A stretch of 64,000 nt of DNA from Distichodus sexfasciatus (taxonomy: Eukaryota > Chordata > Actinopteri > Characiformes > Distichodontidae): positions 7,913,814-7,977,813 of the forward strand of contig JAVGVS010000004.1 in assembly GCA_032718565.1 (NCBI GenBank), written 5' to 3'. Position 1 is the stretch's first letter. Each line of letters begins with the position of its first letter. The translations under genes and the position numbers were made by a program. The notes beneath the pieces are model-generated. The model did not search any database. It had not been told where the DNA came from and worked only from the letters and a program-made list of their open reading frames with translations. This document shows, piece after piece, positions 54,873 to 64,000 of the stretch.

Positions 54873-57800
54873 CTGTAAGTAGAAAGAACCAACAACGCCT
54901 ATCAGAAGGTGCAAATGTAGAACGGTTTATATTACAGAATTTATACACCCCAAAAAGTTCCTATTTTTCATTCAAATAAAAACGGGAAAAACATGCACTC
55001 TTATTCCATTTTGTTCTTTTACAAACACAAGTGAGAGCCAAGAGACAAAAAAGGCTATCCGTTGTTACAACCAGTAAAACAGAGTATATATACATTTTTT
55101 GATCTTGTGTCACTGTCACTTCTGCATTATGCCTAATGCACTCAATGAAAATGAAAGAGTGAATACATATGTGCAAATTCTGTTTTCCATTTTTCATTTG
55201 AGCGCAGGGAGAAAAATGAAATGTTTTTATTTTCACTTTGGTTTTGGAAAAAAACACCTGTTGTTGTGGTTTTAGTTTCAGTGTGAAAAACAAAAGAATG
55301 ATTATTCTTTGTACTGAGTCTTTTTGTCATTTTGATATATCAAAAATGAGTAATAATCTGTATAAGAATAGAGACTCACCCGCCACCTCCCATTTGGAGT
55401 GAATCCAGGAATCCTCTCACAAAGTAAGAATTTTCGCCACTCCAGGAGAACATCTGAGGACGGGAAAACATTCTCAGTTGTCTAATTGAAAAAGGAAGCT
55501 GATTCTAACAAAACTTTAAAAAGAAGCTGGCAGACGGACAGAACCAAGCTGACCTTAAAGTCCGGGCCAAAGGTGAAAAGAAAGGTTTCTCCCGTCCCGT
55601 AGCAGCTGTCACTCACTCTGAATGGGTGGGAGGAGAAAGCACCAAACACCTAAAGACCGGACATAGAACAATGCTGGTCAGATTCCAGACTAGTCATTGT
55701 GCTGGTAAATACACTTTTCATGGGTTTAATTGTAAACGTCAATATAACATTAAAGGAGTTATCTTTGTTGATTGCTTTCTTAAGCATGTTTGATATATAG
55801 TGCACAAGATGTCTTGTACACACCAGATAACAACTTAAAAATGGATTAAAAATGTCTTGATAAAGATAAATAACTTGTATACTCAAGATAATGACTGGTT
55901 TCATCAAGATACTAACTTGTGCACACAAGACATTAACTTGTCCCCACAAGACAATAACTTGGGGTACACAAAATAATAACTTGTGCACAGAATATATACT
56001 TGTTCACTTCTTGAGCACAAAAATAATATTTTCTTCTCACAAGATAATAACTTGGAGGCCCTTAGTCTTGCACAAAGAGCCCAAAAGGGGACAGGTGCAT
56101 GAGCCCCACCTGCTCTACCTGCTCTCAGCACCATATATGGTGGATTTTACATTGCCTTAAAGGTGTATGTACCTGATTACGCATGTCTTTAATGAGCAGC
56201 AGCACAGGCTGGTCGGTCTGGGCCGTCTGCCTGTAGAGGGTTCGAAGGCTGGTGCCATGCTCTGCCGTGCTGTAGACCAGGTGCCAGGGGTAGCACTGTA
56301 TCCGCGGGGGCAGGTGGCTGGCGATCTGTGGGACATGAGGGCATACGGGGTCAGGGTCACAGTCAGGGCCTGACTGAACCACAGCGATCTCCTCGCTCAT
56401 CCTCATATGGAGAAATGATACTCACCTTGTGGAGGTGGTGCTCCTGAAGGATGTGACTGTGCTGTTTCAACTCCGGCAGGTTCTCCTCACCGTCCTCATC
56501 CTCGGAGGTGCAGATGCTGGGCGAGCTGCAGAAACTCTGAGAGCTGCAGAGACTCACCGAGCGCTTTGCCTTCCTGACTGTGATTATCTAAAGAGACATA
56601 GGACAGAAAGAGGACTCGATTAATTACTTTTTAATTAATAACTAATTAAAGAATGCATTCTTGGCCAATTGATTCCTTTCACAGTTTTTGGTATCAAGAA
56701 ATTTACAGTTCACGAGGGAGAAGTGCATTGTTACATTTCCGTGATTATATGGCCAAACTGTAAAACCTCTATTCTTCCATTTTTTCTGGTTTAAGAATGT
56801 AATTCCCTATTCTGGTCAACATTTTTTCCACCATTTTGTTCCTTTGTACTCTTTTCAGCACACAGCAATCCCACAATTCTTTAGGAAATCTTTCCCTCTT
56901 TTTGGCACATTAACATTCATTTGCTCATGGTCAGTGTTGGGGAGTAACGGAATACATGTACCTGCGTTACATATTTAGAATACAAAATATGAGTAACGGT
57001 ATTCCGTTACAGTTACCGTTTAAATAGGTGATAATTAGAATACAGTTACTTTGTTGAAATCAATGGATTACACAGCGGCCTTTTCCTGTTTCATATGTTA
57101 GGCTATCCTCTCTTTAATTTTGGTAATTCCACGCAAAACACGCAATAAGAGGCTCTAATGTAAGCGTCCTGTTAATGTTGATGGCGTCAGTTACACAATG
57201 GACCCGGAGCCAGCACAATAGAGCCAGCAGTGCCCGGGCAGGAATGCATTTCTTACTCGGAAATTTCGTCTTTGCTCCTCTACAGTAAATACATTGTCTA
57301 TTCAGGGAGATTTGGGCTTAACAGCCAATTGGTAGAGAAAAACAAACAAGAATTTGCAGGATGTGATTGCTACATTCATGTAGATGTAAAAAGCATGACA
57401 ATATATTAAGTAATCCAAAGTATTCAGAATACGTTATTCACATTGAGTAACTTGGAATATGTTACATACATACGGAATATGTTACAAACTACATTTTGGG
57501 GCATGTATTCTGTAATCTGTAGTGGAATACATTTTAAAAGTAACCTTCCCAACACTGCTCATGGTTTAACAGCTAGGACTGCTATCATCAGCAGAAACAT
57601 TTTATACCCTTTTATTCTTTTCTACTTCTTATAGAGCTCAGCAATCAAACAGTTTCTTCAGGAATTGCCCATCTAGTTACCATTAAAATGAATTGATAAA
57701 TTCTTATTAAGAATTTGGACTGTCATGTCCAGTGTGTTCAAATGGTGTTAAAATCTCACTGTCATGATCTGACAACCGGTGACAAATACAGCTAATAATA

Positions 57801-59937
57801 CATAATAAGAGTCATAATAGGAGTCATAATAACAGAACATGTTACCACATGAGCTTAAACTGCCTTATTGCATTACCTATGGTTTAAACACTGCCACACT
57901 CACTCCTCGCTCTGCTACACTCACCTCTACATAAGGTTCCTCACATCCCTTAGTGAAGTACAGAATCCTAATATTGTCCACTATTTCTCTCATATTGCAC
58001 CTTTTTTGGTCGAACATTTTGCTGTCTGAGATTTAGGCTCTGACGTTTTGCAGCATGAACGAATGAATGAATGAATGAATGACAGAACAGTTGGTGTGTT
58101 GTCTATTTAACACACAGCCCCAGCATCCTTATTGGCTCACTGTGGCTTTTTTTTTTAACTTCATAACGGTAAGTTATTGGCTGCTGTACTTGTTTGGTGA
58201 CTTTCACTTTCCACCAACGTGAAGAGGAAATGAAGCCTAATAAGGCTACAATACTGCTAGAAAAACTTGAAAAAAACACTGTCTCAACTGGTTCCTGCGA
58301 CATTTGCCCTTTTTTTAAAATTATCATTCATTAAAAAAGTGCAATTGAGTTTTCTTTTAACTTTGGTCTAATATTATTTATTTTTTTAGTGTAAATGGAT
58401 AGAAGGTAGATCATTTATTATATTTTAGGAGACATTGTTCCACACAAAGTTGATTCTCAGTCGTCCAAGACACGGTAATCTTGAGCACTTGGACAGAAAG
58501 CAACTGGGCCTCTTTTCAAAATTCGTGAAGACGGTTCAACTCTCATTCGAAAGGCTTTTTCAGTTCTGAAAAATCTGATGGGGAGTTCCAGGCGCAACCC
58601 CACTAGAGGATAAATATCTGGAACTCCCCATCAGATTTTTAGAGTTCAAGAAGCATTTCAAATGAAACGCCTTCAAGAATTTTGAAAAGAAGTCCAGTTG
58701 CCTTCTGTTCAAGCCCTCAAGATCTACATAAGGTTGAAATAAGAAACCCACAATAGAAAAGAGGCACTTACATCCCACTTTTCCTGGCCTGGAGCCCTGA
58801 GCAGACTGTCAATCACAGCCAACTTGCCCTTGTCAACCACAATAAAGCTCTGCTTCCTTCTATGCTTAGTGTAGATGTCTGGCGACCACTCAACGAAAAA
58901 GGTGTAGAGGTGGTCAACCCTATGGAAAGCCAGAAAAATGGATGAGTCAGCTGAAGATAACAGAAGTGCATCAAGAAAGAAGACTGAAGTTACTGAACAA
59001 TGTACAAAACTTATCTTAGTTTCAATATGACAAATTACAATAGTCAATAGTTCCATTTATTTTTACATTGGCAAATGTTTAATTTCTTAATTAAATCTTT
59101 TCTCTGAAGGTGATAATACAAATGCACAACTCTTTAAGGCCAGTTCCTGGAAAAACTGTGGTTGTTGTGAAAAAATATGGATATTATGTCCTGAAAATGA
59201 AATGTGCCATCGGTTTAACATTTCCCCATTGAAGAAAAAGGCAAAAAAAAAAAAAATTAAAGGGAAAAAAGTGGTTTCGTTGGACAAAAAGGTTAGCATG
59301 ACGTGACAGAGTGTAAAAATCTTTCCCTTGAAAAAAATCTGACCACATCTGAGGCGAAATAAGTGGTGGGGAGATATGAGTGCATTTGGGATTTCCACAA
59401 GTAAATATGACTATTTCCACCTTCTTCACGATAAGTTGAACATTTTAAGCCATGAACAAAAACTGGAAGATTTTAAAAGCCAAAAAGTATACTATAATAA
59501 ATAACGAAGAGAACAAGCTGATTGTTTCACAAGAATACATTTTTCTTAAGCAAATACACAAAATGTGAATTCCGCATGTGCAGGAAGGAAGCGCCTTTAA
59601 ATTCCTGTAATATTTTTGTGCCGATATATAAAGGTGCAACGTGTCTGTGCAACAAAGAGTGTGAGCAGTCTGACTTGCCACCCACACACACATTCCAACC
59701 AGCACGGAGAAACCGTCCTCCTCCTCCTCCTCCTCCTCCTCCTCCTCCTTTCTAACCCCACATCTGGTCAAGGTTCGGGGCCCGGTACGAACCTGCAGCT
59801 TGCCCCAGCGGAGGCACATGAAACCCACAAAATGTCCACACTGCGCGAAAAACCTCATCTTTGCTGCTTCCTCTCACACTCAAGACCCCAATGACGAAAA
59901 CATACACTTACTCTCCCACGCTGTAGGCGACACCCAT
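54737..59937 (-). CDS. short TLDc-domain protein, NCOA7/OXR1 family
   Basis: Seven exons join in phase on the minus strand: 59937-59912, 58919-58772, 56587-56426, 56325-56173, 55649-55554, 55453-55380 and 54872-54737, giving 264 residues. Residues 11-58 (HLYTFFVEWSPDIY...) match the segment that precedes the TLDc domain in OXR1 and NCOA7. An acidic EDEDGEE stretch follows (about 88-94). The TLDc domain spans about 103-264, with YPWHLVYSTAEHGTSL, YGTGETFLFTF, WSGENSYF, GPFGLWLDADL and the C-terminal QTLEVWTFQ. TLDc proteins bind V-ATPase and are linked to oxidative-stress resistance. All long N-terminal regions of full-length NCOA7/OXR1 are absent, and the TATA-driven start exon encodes MGVAYSVG, so this is a stand-alone short form. 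It may be an NCOA7-like paralogue or TLDC2-type gene; I cannot choose a symbol. Confidence 0.93.
55380..55453 (-). CDS. TLDc gene exon 6
   Basis: The acceptor TCCTCAG and donor GTGAGT flank it. It encodes MFSWSGENSYFVRGFLDSLQ and a Gly run. Confidence 0.96.
55554..55649 (-). CDS. TLDc gene exon 5
   Basis: The acceptor TCTTTAG and donor GTCAGC flank it. It encodes VFGAFSSHPFRVSD and CYGTGETFLFTFGPDFK, phase 0 at both ends. Confidence 0.97.
55805..56055. repeat. degenerate tandem repeat of ACAAGATAATAACTTG units
   Basis: Units of roughly 20-25 bp (CACAAGACATTAACTTGTCC, CACAAGACAATAACTTGGGG, CACAAGATAATAACTTGGAG) repeat with decay in intron 4 of the TLDc gene. Each unit is partly palindromic (ACAAG...CTTGT). 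Confidence 0.85.
56173..56325 (-). CDS. TLDc gene exon 4
   Basis: The acceptor CCCACAG and donor GTACAT flank it. It encodes IASHLPPRIQCYPWHLVYST, AEHGTSLRTLYR and PVLLLIKDMRNQ, the conserved first half of the TLDc domain. Confidence 0.97.
56426..56587 (-). CDS. TLDc gene exon 3
   Basis: The acceptor TCTTTAG and donor GTGAGT flank it. It encodes IITVRKAKR, a Ser/Cys-rich linker, the acidic EDEDGEENLPEL and SHILQEHHLHK. The IITV-x-x-AKR block is typical of NCOA7/OXR1. Confidence 0.96.
56932..57557. mobile_element. hAT MITE with CAGTGTTGGGGAGTAACGG ends
   Basis: The ends CAGTGTTGGGGAGTAAC and the inverse of TTCCCAACACTG match. The flanks are a perfect 8-bp duplication CTCATGGT (56924-56931 and 57558-57565). 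The termini are shared with the element at 33-812. It lies in intron 2 of the TLDc gene. Confidence 0.95.
58066..58082. repeat. (AATG)n microsatellite
   Basis: Four to five tandem AATG units. Confidence 0.85.
58480..58721. repeat. 240-bp imperfect palindrome in TLDc intron 2
   Basis: The left arm (58480-58591; TTGAGCACTTGGACAGAAAG to GATGGGGAGTTCCAG) is the imperfect inverse of the right arm (58618-58721; CTGGAACTCCCCATC to CAAGCCCTCAAG). The arms are separated by about 26 bp. Confidence 0.88.
58772..58919 (-). CDS. TLDc gene exon 2
   Basis: The acceptor TCCATAG and donor GTAAGT flank it. It encodes HLYTFFVEWSPDIYTK through KLAVIDSLLRAPGQEKWD, the WSPD segment upstream of TLDc in OXR1/NCOA7. 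Confidence 0.96.
59717..59750. repeat. (CCT)n microsatellite
   Basis: About eleven CCT units in TLDc gene intron 1. Confidence 0.95.
59912..59937 (-). CDS. TLDc gene exon 1 with start codon
   Basis: ATG at 59937 in strong context (AACCATGG) encodes MGVAYSVG plus two bases. The donor GTAAGT and the phase fit exon 2. No conserved motif lies in these eight residues, so the assignment rests on phase, splice signal and the nearby TATA box. Confidence 0.82.
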
Positions 59938-60045
59938 GGTTAGGAGGCGCAGGTAACCCAAGTGACGCAGGTAATGCAATAAGAAGTATAAAGGATGATC
60001 AGTTTTGGACCAGCATTTCCATACGCTCTCCAGCGCTGCTCCTGC

Positions 60046-60052
60046 TTTTATA
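60046..60052 (-). promoter_or_regulatory. TATA box of the TLDc gene
   Basis: TATAAAA on the minus strand (context GCTATAAAAGCAGG) lies about 110 bp upstream of the start codon, predicting a transcript start near 60020 and a leader of about 85 nt. Confidence 0.7.
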
Positions 60053-60109
60053 GCAAGCGAGGTTAAGCCCTCTCAGCAGTAGAGCCCTCCCAGCTCCCAA
60101 AAAGCCCTC

Positions 60110-60360
60110 GTTGCTCTTTCAGAACTGGGTTAACATGGCCGTCCCGGGTGATACATTAACCAGCCGGTCATGCTCCCCTCTTCCTGGCCTCACAAACGCA
60201 CGCGCTCCCGCGCCAGAGGAGGCTGTGCTGCCAAAATGTGAACGTGCGGAGCGAGCGGATCGAGGGACAAACCGGCGCTCTTTTACAGCCAGCAGGAAAC
60301 GAGGCCCAGAAAAACAAAAAATGCTGAAGCTCAGCATACTCACAGTGCACGCATTATAAC
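60110..60360. other. moderately CpG-rich segment upstream of the TLDc promoter
   Basis: It has several CpG-containing words (CACGCGCTCCCGCGCC, GTGCGGAGCGAGCGGATCGA). Overlapping domainless ORFs are not called. It may be distal promoter sequence. Confidence 0.4.
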
Positions 60361-60378
60361 CCTAAATTCTTAATGCAT

Positions 60379-60548
60379 TCACTACACACCTAGCACGCAC
60401 GACTTTTTTGCTAAATTTAGTACATGCATGCAGCATAATAGAGATTGGAACATGGTCGATTAAATTTGCCAACGCAACACGCACCTCAGCAATCACTACA
60501 TACCTTGCATGCATCGTGAATTTGAGCTAATTTAGTGCATGCGTGCAA
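60379..60548. repeat. imperfect 115-bp direct duplication
   Basis: CACTACACACCTAGCACGCA...TTTAGTACATGCATGCAG recurs as CACTACATACCTTGCATGCA...TTTAGTGCATGCGTGCAA about 115 bp downstream. Confidence 0.7.
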
Positions 60549-60954
60549 CTTTCAGTTGGATAAGGAAAACGCCTGCAGTAATGTAGTTACTGAATATAGA
60601 TATGGCAGCATTACTTGTATTAACTAGCATTAGTCACATTTATCTGAACATTATTCATATTAGTCATAACTTCATGTTTATTACAAACTTTTTTTATGCC
60701 TCCCAGTGCTTAATAACAATAAGGTGATGGAGGTGACACAGTAGTTTAAGTACCTAAAATAAATGTTGCTTTCCTTAAGGTTGAGGCTTCAAATCCCAGT
60801 AAACCAGAAAATCCACAGTTGAGCCCTGGAGGGAGACTATCTCTGTAATTAAGAAATGCAATGAGGTGTGTCATGTCAGTGTAGCGTTTGCCACTATACA
60901 GAGCCATTAACCGGAAAAGCTACAGTGTTTTAAAAGAATATTGATATGTACTAG

Positions 60955-61281
60955 GGACGATACGGTGGCGCAGTGGTTAGTGTTGTCGTCTCACAGCTTC
61001 ACTGTGTAGAGTTAACATGCTCTCCCCATGTTTGCTTTGGTTTCCTCCAAGTGCTCCACTTTATTCCACAGTCCAAAGGGCATGCACTATAGGTTAATTG
61101 GCAACTCTAAGTCGGCCCCGTAAGGTGTGAATGTGAGCGTGTGTACTCTGCTCTGTGTTGGCGCCTGCCCAGGTGTGGTCCCCGCCTTGCACTCGTAAGT
61201 TCCCGGGCTAGGCTCCGGCCCCCCCGCGACCCTGATTGGGATTCAGCAGGTCAGACAATGAATGAATGAATGAATGAATGA
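60955..61281 (+). mobile_element. tRNA-like SINE (family B), near full length
   Basis: The head CGGTGGCGCAGTGGTTAGTG resembles a box A. It continues with TTTGGTTTCCTCCAAGTGCT, CCACAGTCCAAAGGGCATGC, CCCCGCCTTGCACTCGTAAG and ends in an (AATG)n tail. Confidence 0.9.
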
Positions 61282-61334
61282 TAAGTACTAAATGCTAAAA
61301 TAAGCACTAAATACTGTGTGCTACCTATTAAAAG

Positions 61335-61495
61335 CCACTGGGGAAGCTGGTAACGTAATGGTTAGGACATTCGCCCTGTGATGGGAAGTTCGCCGGTTCA
61401 AACGGGCACCAGTAAAGAGATTGTAGTGAGCAAGGTATCATCCCTGAGCACTGCTTCCAACTGCTCTTTCATGAATGAGTGAAATGCAAATTAGT
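61335..61495 (+). mobile_element. tRNA-derived SINE (family A), diverged
   Basis: GCTGGTAACGTAATGGTTAG, GTTCGCCGGTTCAAAC and GTAGTGAGCAAGGTATCATC are recognisable; the tail is eroded. Confidence 0.75.
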
Positions 61496-61499
61496 AGCA

Positions 61500-62490
61500 T
61501 CGCAAATTTCACATAGCTTCTCCTCAACATTGATAATTACCACTGTCACTTGGAGCGCCTCTTGCCAACAAGAAAGATAGGCAACTGGCTCCTGGCTGAT
61601 TAAATTAATAACATAATGGTGATGAACACTGGTTAAAAAGGGGGCCCCTGTGAACAGGCTCTAGAAAGGCCACTGCTGTTGCTCATGCATTCTTCAGATT
61701 TTTTTAAACGGTGAAACGTCTTCATATAAAAATTCAAGCGGTGACTTAAATGCTTTTCTCAAGATCCTACATGAATTACAGGAAGGAAGCAGGTCGGGAG
61801 CTGCAGGGTTCAGGCTCCAACCTAGGAGCTGTTGCCAAGGTTTTTGAGACAATGAAGAGCAGTCAATATGAAAGCTTCCATTTCCCAGAATGCTGACTCC
61901 CAGTGTGACGCAAGGAGCCCCTAAGTGTTTTAGTGAAGTGATGATGAGGAGTGGCAGTTAAAGTGGTGCAGAACTGAAACAAGGTGCAGTAATTGACAGT
62001 GGTTTTGTTGGTTTAGTTTCACACATGACTGAATAGAATAAAATATATGTTTATTGGCATTGCACATATGCAGTGAAATTGGATGCAGTCCTATCAGTCC
62101 TATACTACTCATTCAAGACCTTATGTATTCTGAGGCTAGACAGTGCAAAGTTCATGATTAAAACTTTTTTCAAATCGTTTTAGTCATGTTTATATTGTCC
62201 TGAAATGTCTGCGCGAGACCAGCAGTACAAACTGACAGACAAAAGCACATCGCCCCCATTCAAAAGCCAACTGGAAATTTTACTTCTTTCCATTACATTA
62301 AATCATCATGACAGTTGATTGTAAATGATCCAAAACTGCTAAAACCATCCATGTGAATATGGATCCTCCTTTAAAAAATCACCACAGTTAAACAAATTTC
62401 ATATAAATACATAAACCTCAATAAACTAACTGACTATACTCACATATTTACACTGTGAGTTAAAAAGGGGAGCTCTGTACCTTTTCCCAC
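61500..62490. other. intergenic, nothing recognised
   Basis: No exon, RNA gene or clear repeat was recognised in this stretch. Confidence 0.35.
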
Positions 62491-62627
62491 AACTTTGGCA
62501 AATGTAGACCGACTTTTAAAATACCGATCACTGTTGCATTCAGAATTACATTAGCAACAAAATGATCATTATATTATCTGCAACACTTCAAATGTTTAGC
62601 TACATTATTTTGCAAAAGGAAAATGGG

Positions 62628-62885
62628 CTTTATTCACCAATAAATTTGTTCTGGAGAAGAAGTTGACATTTATATAGTATAAAAATTATACAAGTTTAGA
62701 ATTGAGGAAAACCCAAAAAGCTAATGTTTTACACAAACAGGTAACCAATAAAATGAGTGTAAGGGTGTTCTTCAGGAGTTGTAGTTTCTGTTCTTATATA
62801 AGAGCAAGTCTCAAATAAGAAAACACTGGCGAATCTTGGTGAACTCTGCATAAGATAATTTTAAGAAAACATTTATTCTTTATAT
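62628..62885 (+). mobile_element. MITE family B copy
   Basis: It starts GGGCTTTATTCACCAATAAA and carries GAGGAAAACCCAAAAAGCTA and GTAAGGGTGTTCTTCAGGAG. Confidence 0.7.
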
Positions 62886-63149
62886 TAACATGAAAATGTT
62901 GATTTATGACCAAATACAATTCTCTGTTTCATTTCAATGACTGTCAATTTCAAGTTACAAAGAATATTCAAAATGCCCCCCTTTCACACAGTAAGTGGTA
63001 AGTTGCCAACTCCATCATGCTTTTCTACAGACCATCTTTAAACAATGCTTGAGATATTACAGCTGCACATTTAAGGTATAGTGGACAATATAATAATCTG
63101 AATGCTGCAGTGAAAAAGTTTTGAAAATCGGTCAACATTTACCAAAGTT

Positions 63150-63507
63150 ATAGTTGCGCAGTGGTTAGTGCTGCTGCCTCGCAGCAAGAAGGTCCTGGGT
63201 TCAATCCCCAGGATGGCCGTAGGGCCTTTCTGTGTGGAGTTTGCATGCTCGCCCTGTGTTTGAGTGGGCTTCCTCCGGGTGCTCCGGTTTCCTCCCACAG
63301 TCCAAAAGCATGCTATAGGTTAACCGACAATCCTAAATAGGCCCTTAAGGTGTGAATGAGAATGTGATTGTGTGAGTGTGTGTGCCCAGTGCTATGTTAG
63401 TGCCTACCCAGGGTTGGTCCCCGCCTTGCGACTGTAAGTTCCCGTGATAGGCTCAGATTCCCAGACTCCGGTTGGAATTAAGCGGTGCAGATAATAAATG
63501 AATGAAT
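63150..63507 (+). mobile_element. tRNA-like SINE (family B), near full length
   Basis: The head TTGCGCAGTGGTTAGTGCTG (box A-like) and GGGTTCAATCCCC (box B-like) are followed by GTGTGGAGTTTGCATGCTCG, TCCGGTTTCCTCCCACAGTC and a tail ending in AATGAATGAATT. Confidence 0.93.
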
Positions 63508-63640
63508 TTGCCAAGGTTGTAGGCAAAAGTGCAGAGTGTGTTTTTAATTCACAACTAACTTTAATTTTGAAATTCAAGTTAGTTCAAAGTTCCAGAGCTC
63601 CTTTTTTGACCCACAGTGGAGAATCATTTTTATCTCACTA

Positions 63641-64000
63641 AAATAAAATTTTCTCTATAATACCTTCTTTATAAAGATCAGAAATGTACAATCTGCCCCC
63701 CTCTTAAGGGCATGTTCAAATAGCAGTGTTTGCGTAGTGTGTTATAGTTTCAGGTCAGATTTGCTCTGAGTGAGGGTAAGGGTTCAGCAGGTCACTCCAT
63801 CTGGCTGGTTAAAGGTGTTCTGCTGAGCTCAGGGTGAGAGGGCCGATATATTACAGTAATGCAGCAAAATTTAGTCCTCCATCTGACTTTTAGTGCATTT
63901 GGGTGATGCAACGGCTGACGTGAAGGTGTATTGAAGGGCTGGTAAAGGCAGTTGTAAGAGCTGTGAAGCAGCTGAGCTCACAGATTAATATGTAAAGGTT
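63641..64000. other. intergenic, nothing recognised
   Basis: Apparently unique sequence at the window's right edge without a recognisable exon. Confidence 0.35.

Larger units (their letters stand above)
62500..63640. mobile_element. dispersed repeat family X (copy 3) with nested MITE B and SINE B
   Basis: The left block ATCACTGTTGCATTCAGAAT, the middle block CAAAATGCCCCCCTTTCACA, GAAAATCGGTCAACATTTAC and the right block GTTCCAGAGCTCCTTTTTTG match copies 1 and 2. A family B MITE (62628-62885) and a SINE (63150-63507) are inserted in it. Confidence 0.6.

Overview
This is a vertebrate nuclear window, almost certainly from a ray-finned (teleost) fish. Exons are short with GT/AG introns, and three conserved vertebrate genes sit in a matrix of fish-type repeats: tRNA-derived SINEs, hAT and Tc1 elements, LINE 3' tails, long (CA)n tracts and many miniature inverted-repeat elements. 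The species cannot be named from the sequence alone.

Layout. 1-13.2 kb has no recognisable protein gene. It holds a 780-bp hAT element with a BED-finger ORF, a complex 1.8-kb composite repeat (2044-3860), MITEs, a LINE tail, and several GC-rich or repeat-poor islands that are candidate conserved non-coding elements. 13.24-31.1 kb (+) is cmc1, a mitochondrial twin CX9C cytochrome c oxidase assembly factor: four coding exons, 107 codons, and a 12.9-kb second intron packed with transposons. 31.7-37.6 kb is an intergenic stretch filled with transposons. 37.8-51.8 kb (-) is azi2 (NAP1), the TBK1-binding coiled-coil adaptor: six coding exons recovered (about 349 residues) plus a probable non-coding first exon in a CpG-rich promoter near 51.6-51.8 kb. 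cmc1 and azi2 are tail to tail, as I recall for the mammalian locus. 54.7-59.9 kb (-) is a short, TLDc-domain protein of the NCOA7/OXR1 family (seven coding exons, 264 residues) with a TATA box at 60.05 kb. 60-64 kb is intergenic with SINEs and MITEs.

The genes do not form an operon-like system. Their products act in different places: the mitochondrial intermembrane space (CMC1), cytosolic innate signalling and selective autophagy (AZI2), and V-ATPase or oxidative-stress regulation (TLDc proteins). Gene models were built by hand from splice signals, reading phase and remembered protein family features. Transposons were delimited from terminal inverted repeats and target-site duplications read directly in the sequence. 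No new biological system was found; the most unusual structures are the composite repeat at 2-3.9 kb, the nested transposons with intact target-site duplications, and the azi2 splice sites embedded in TG repeats.
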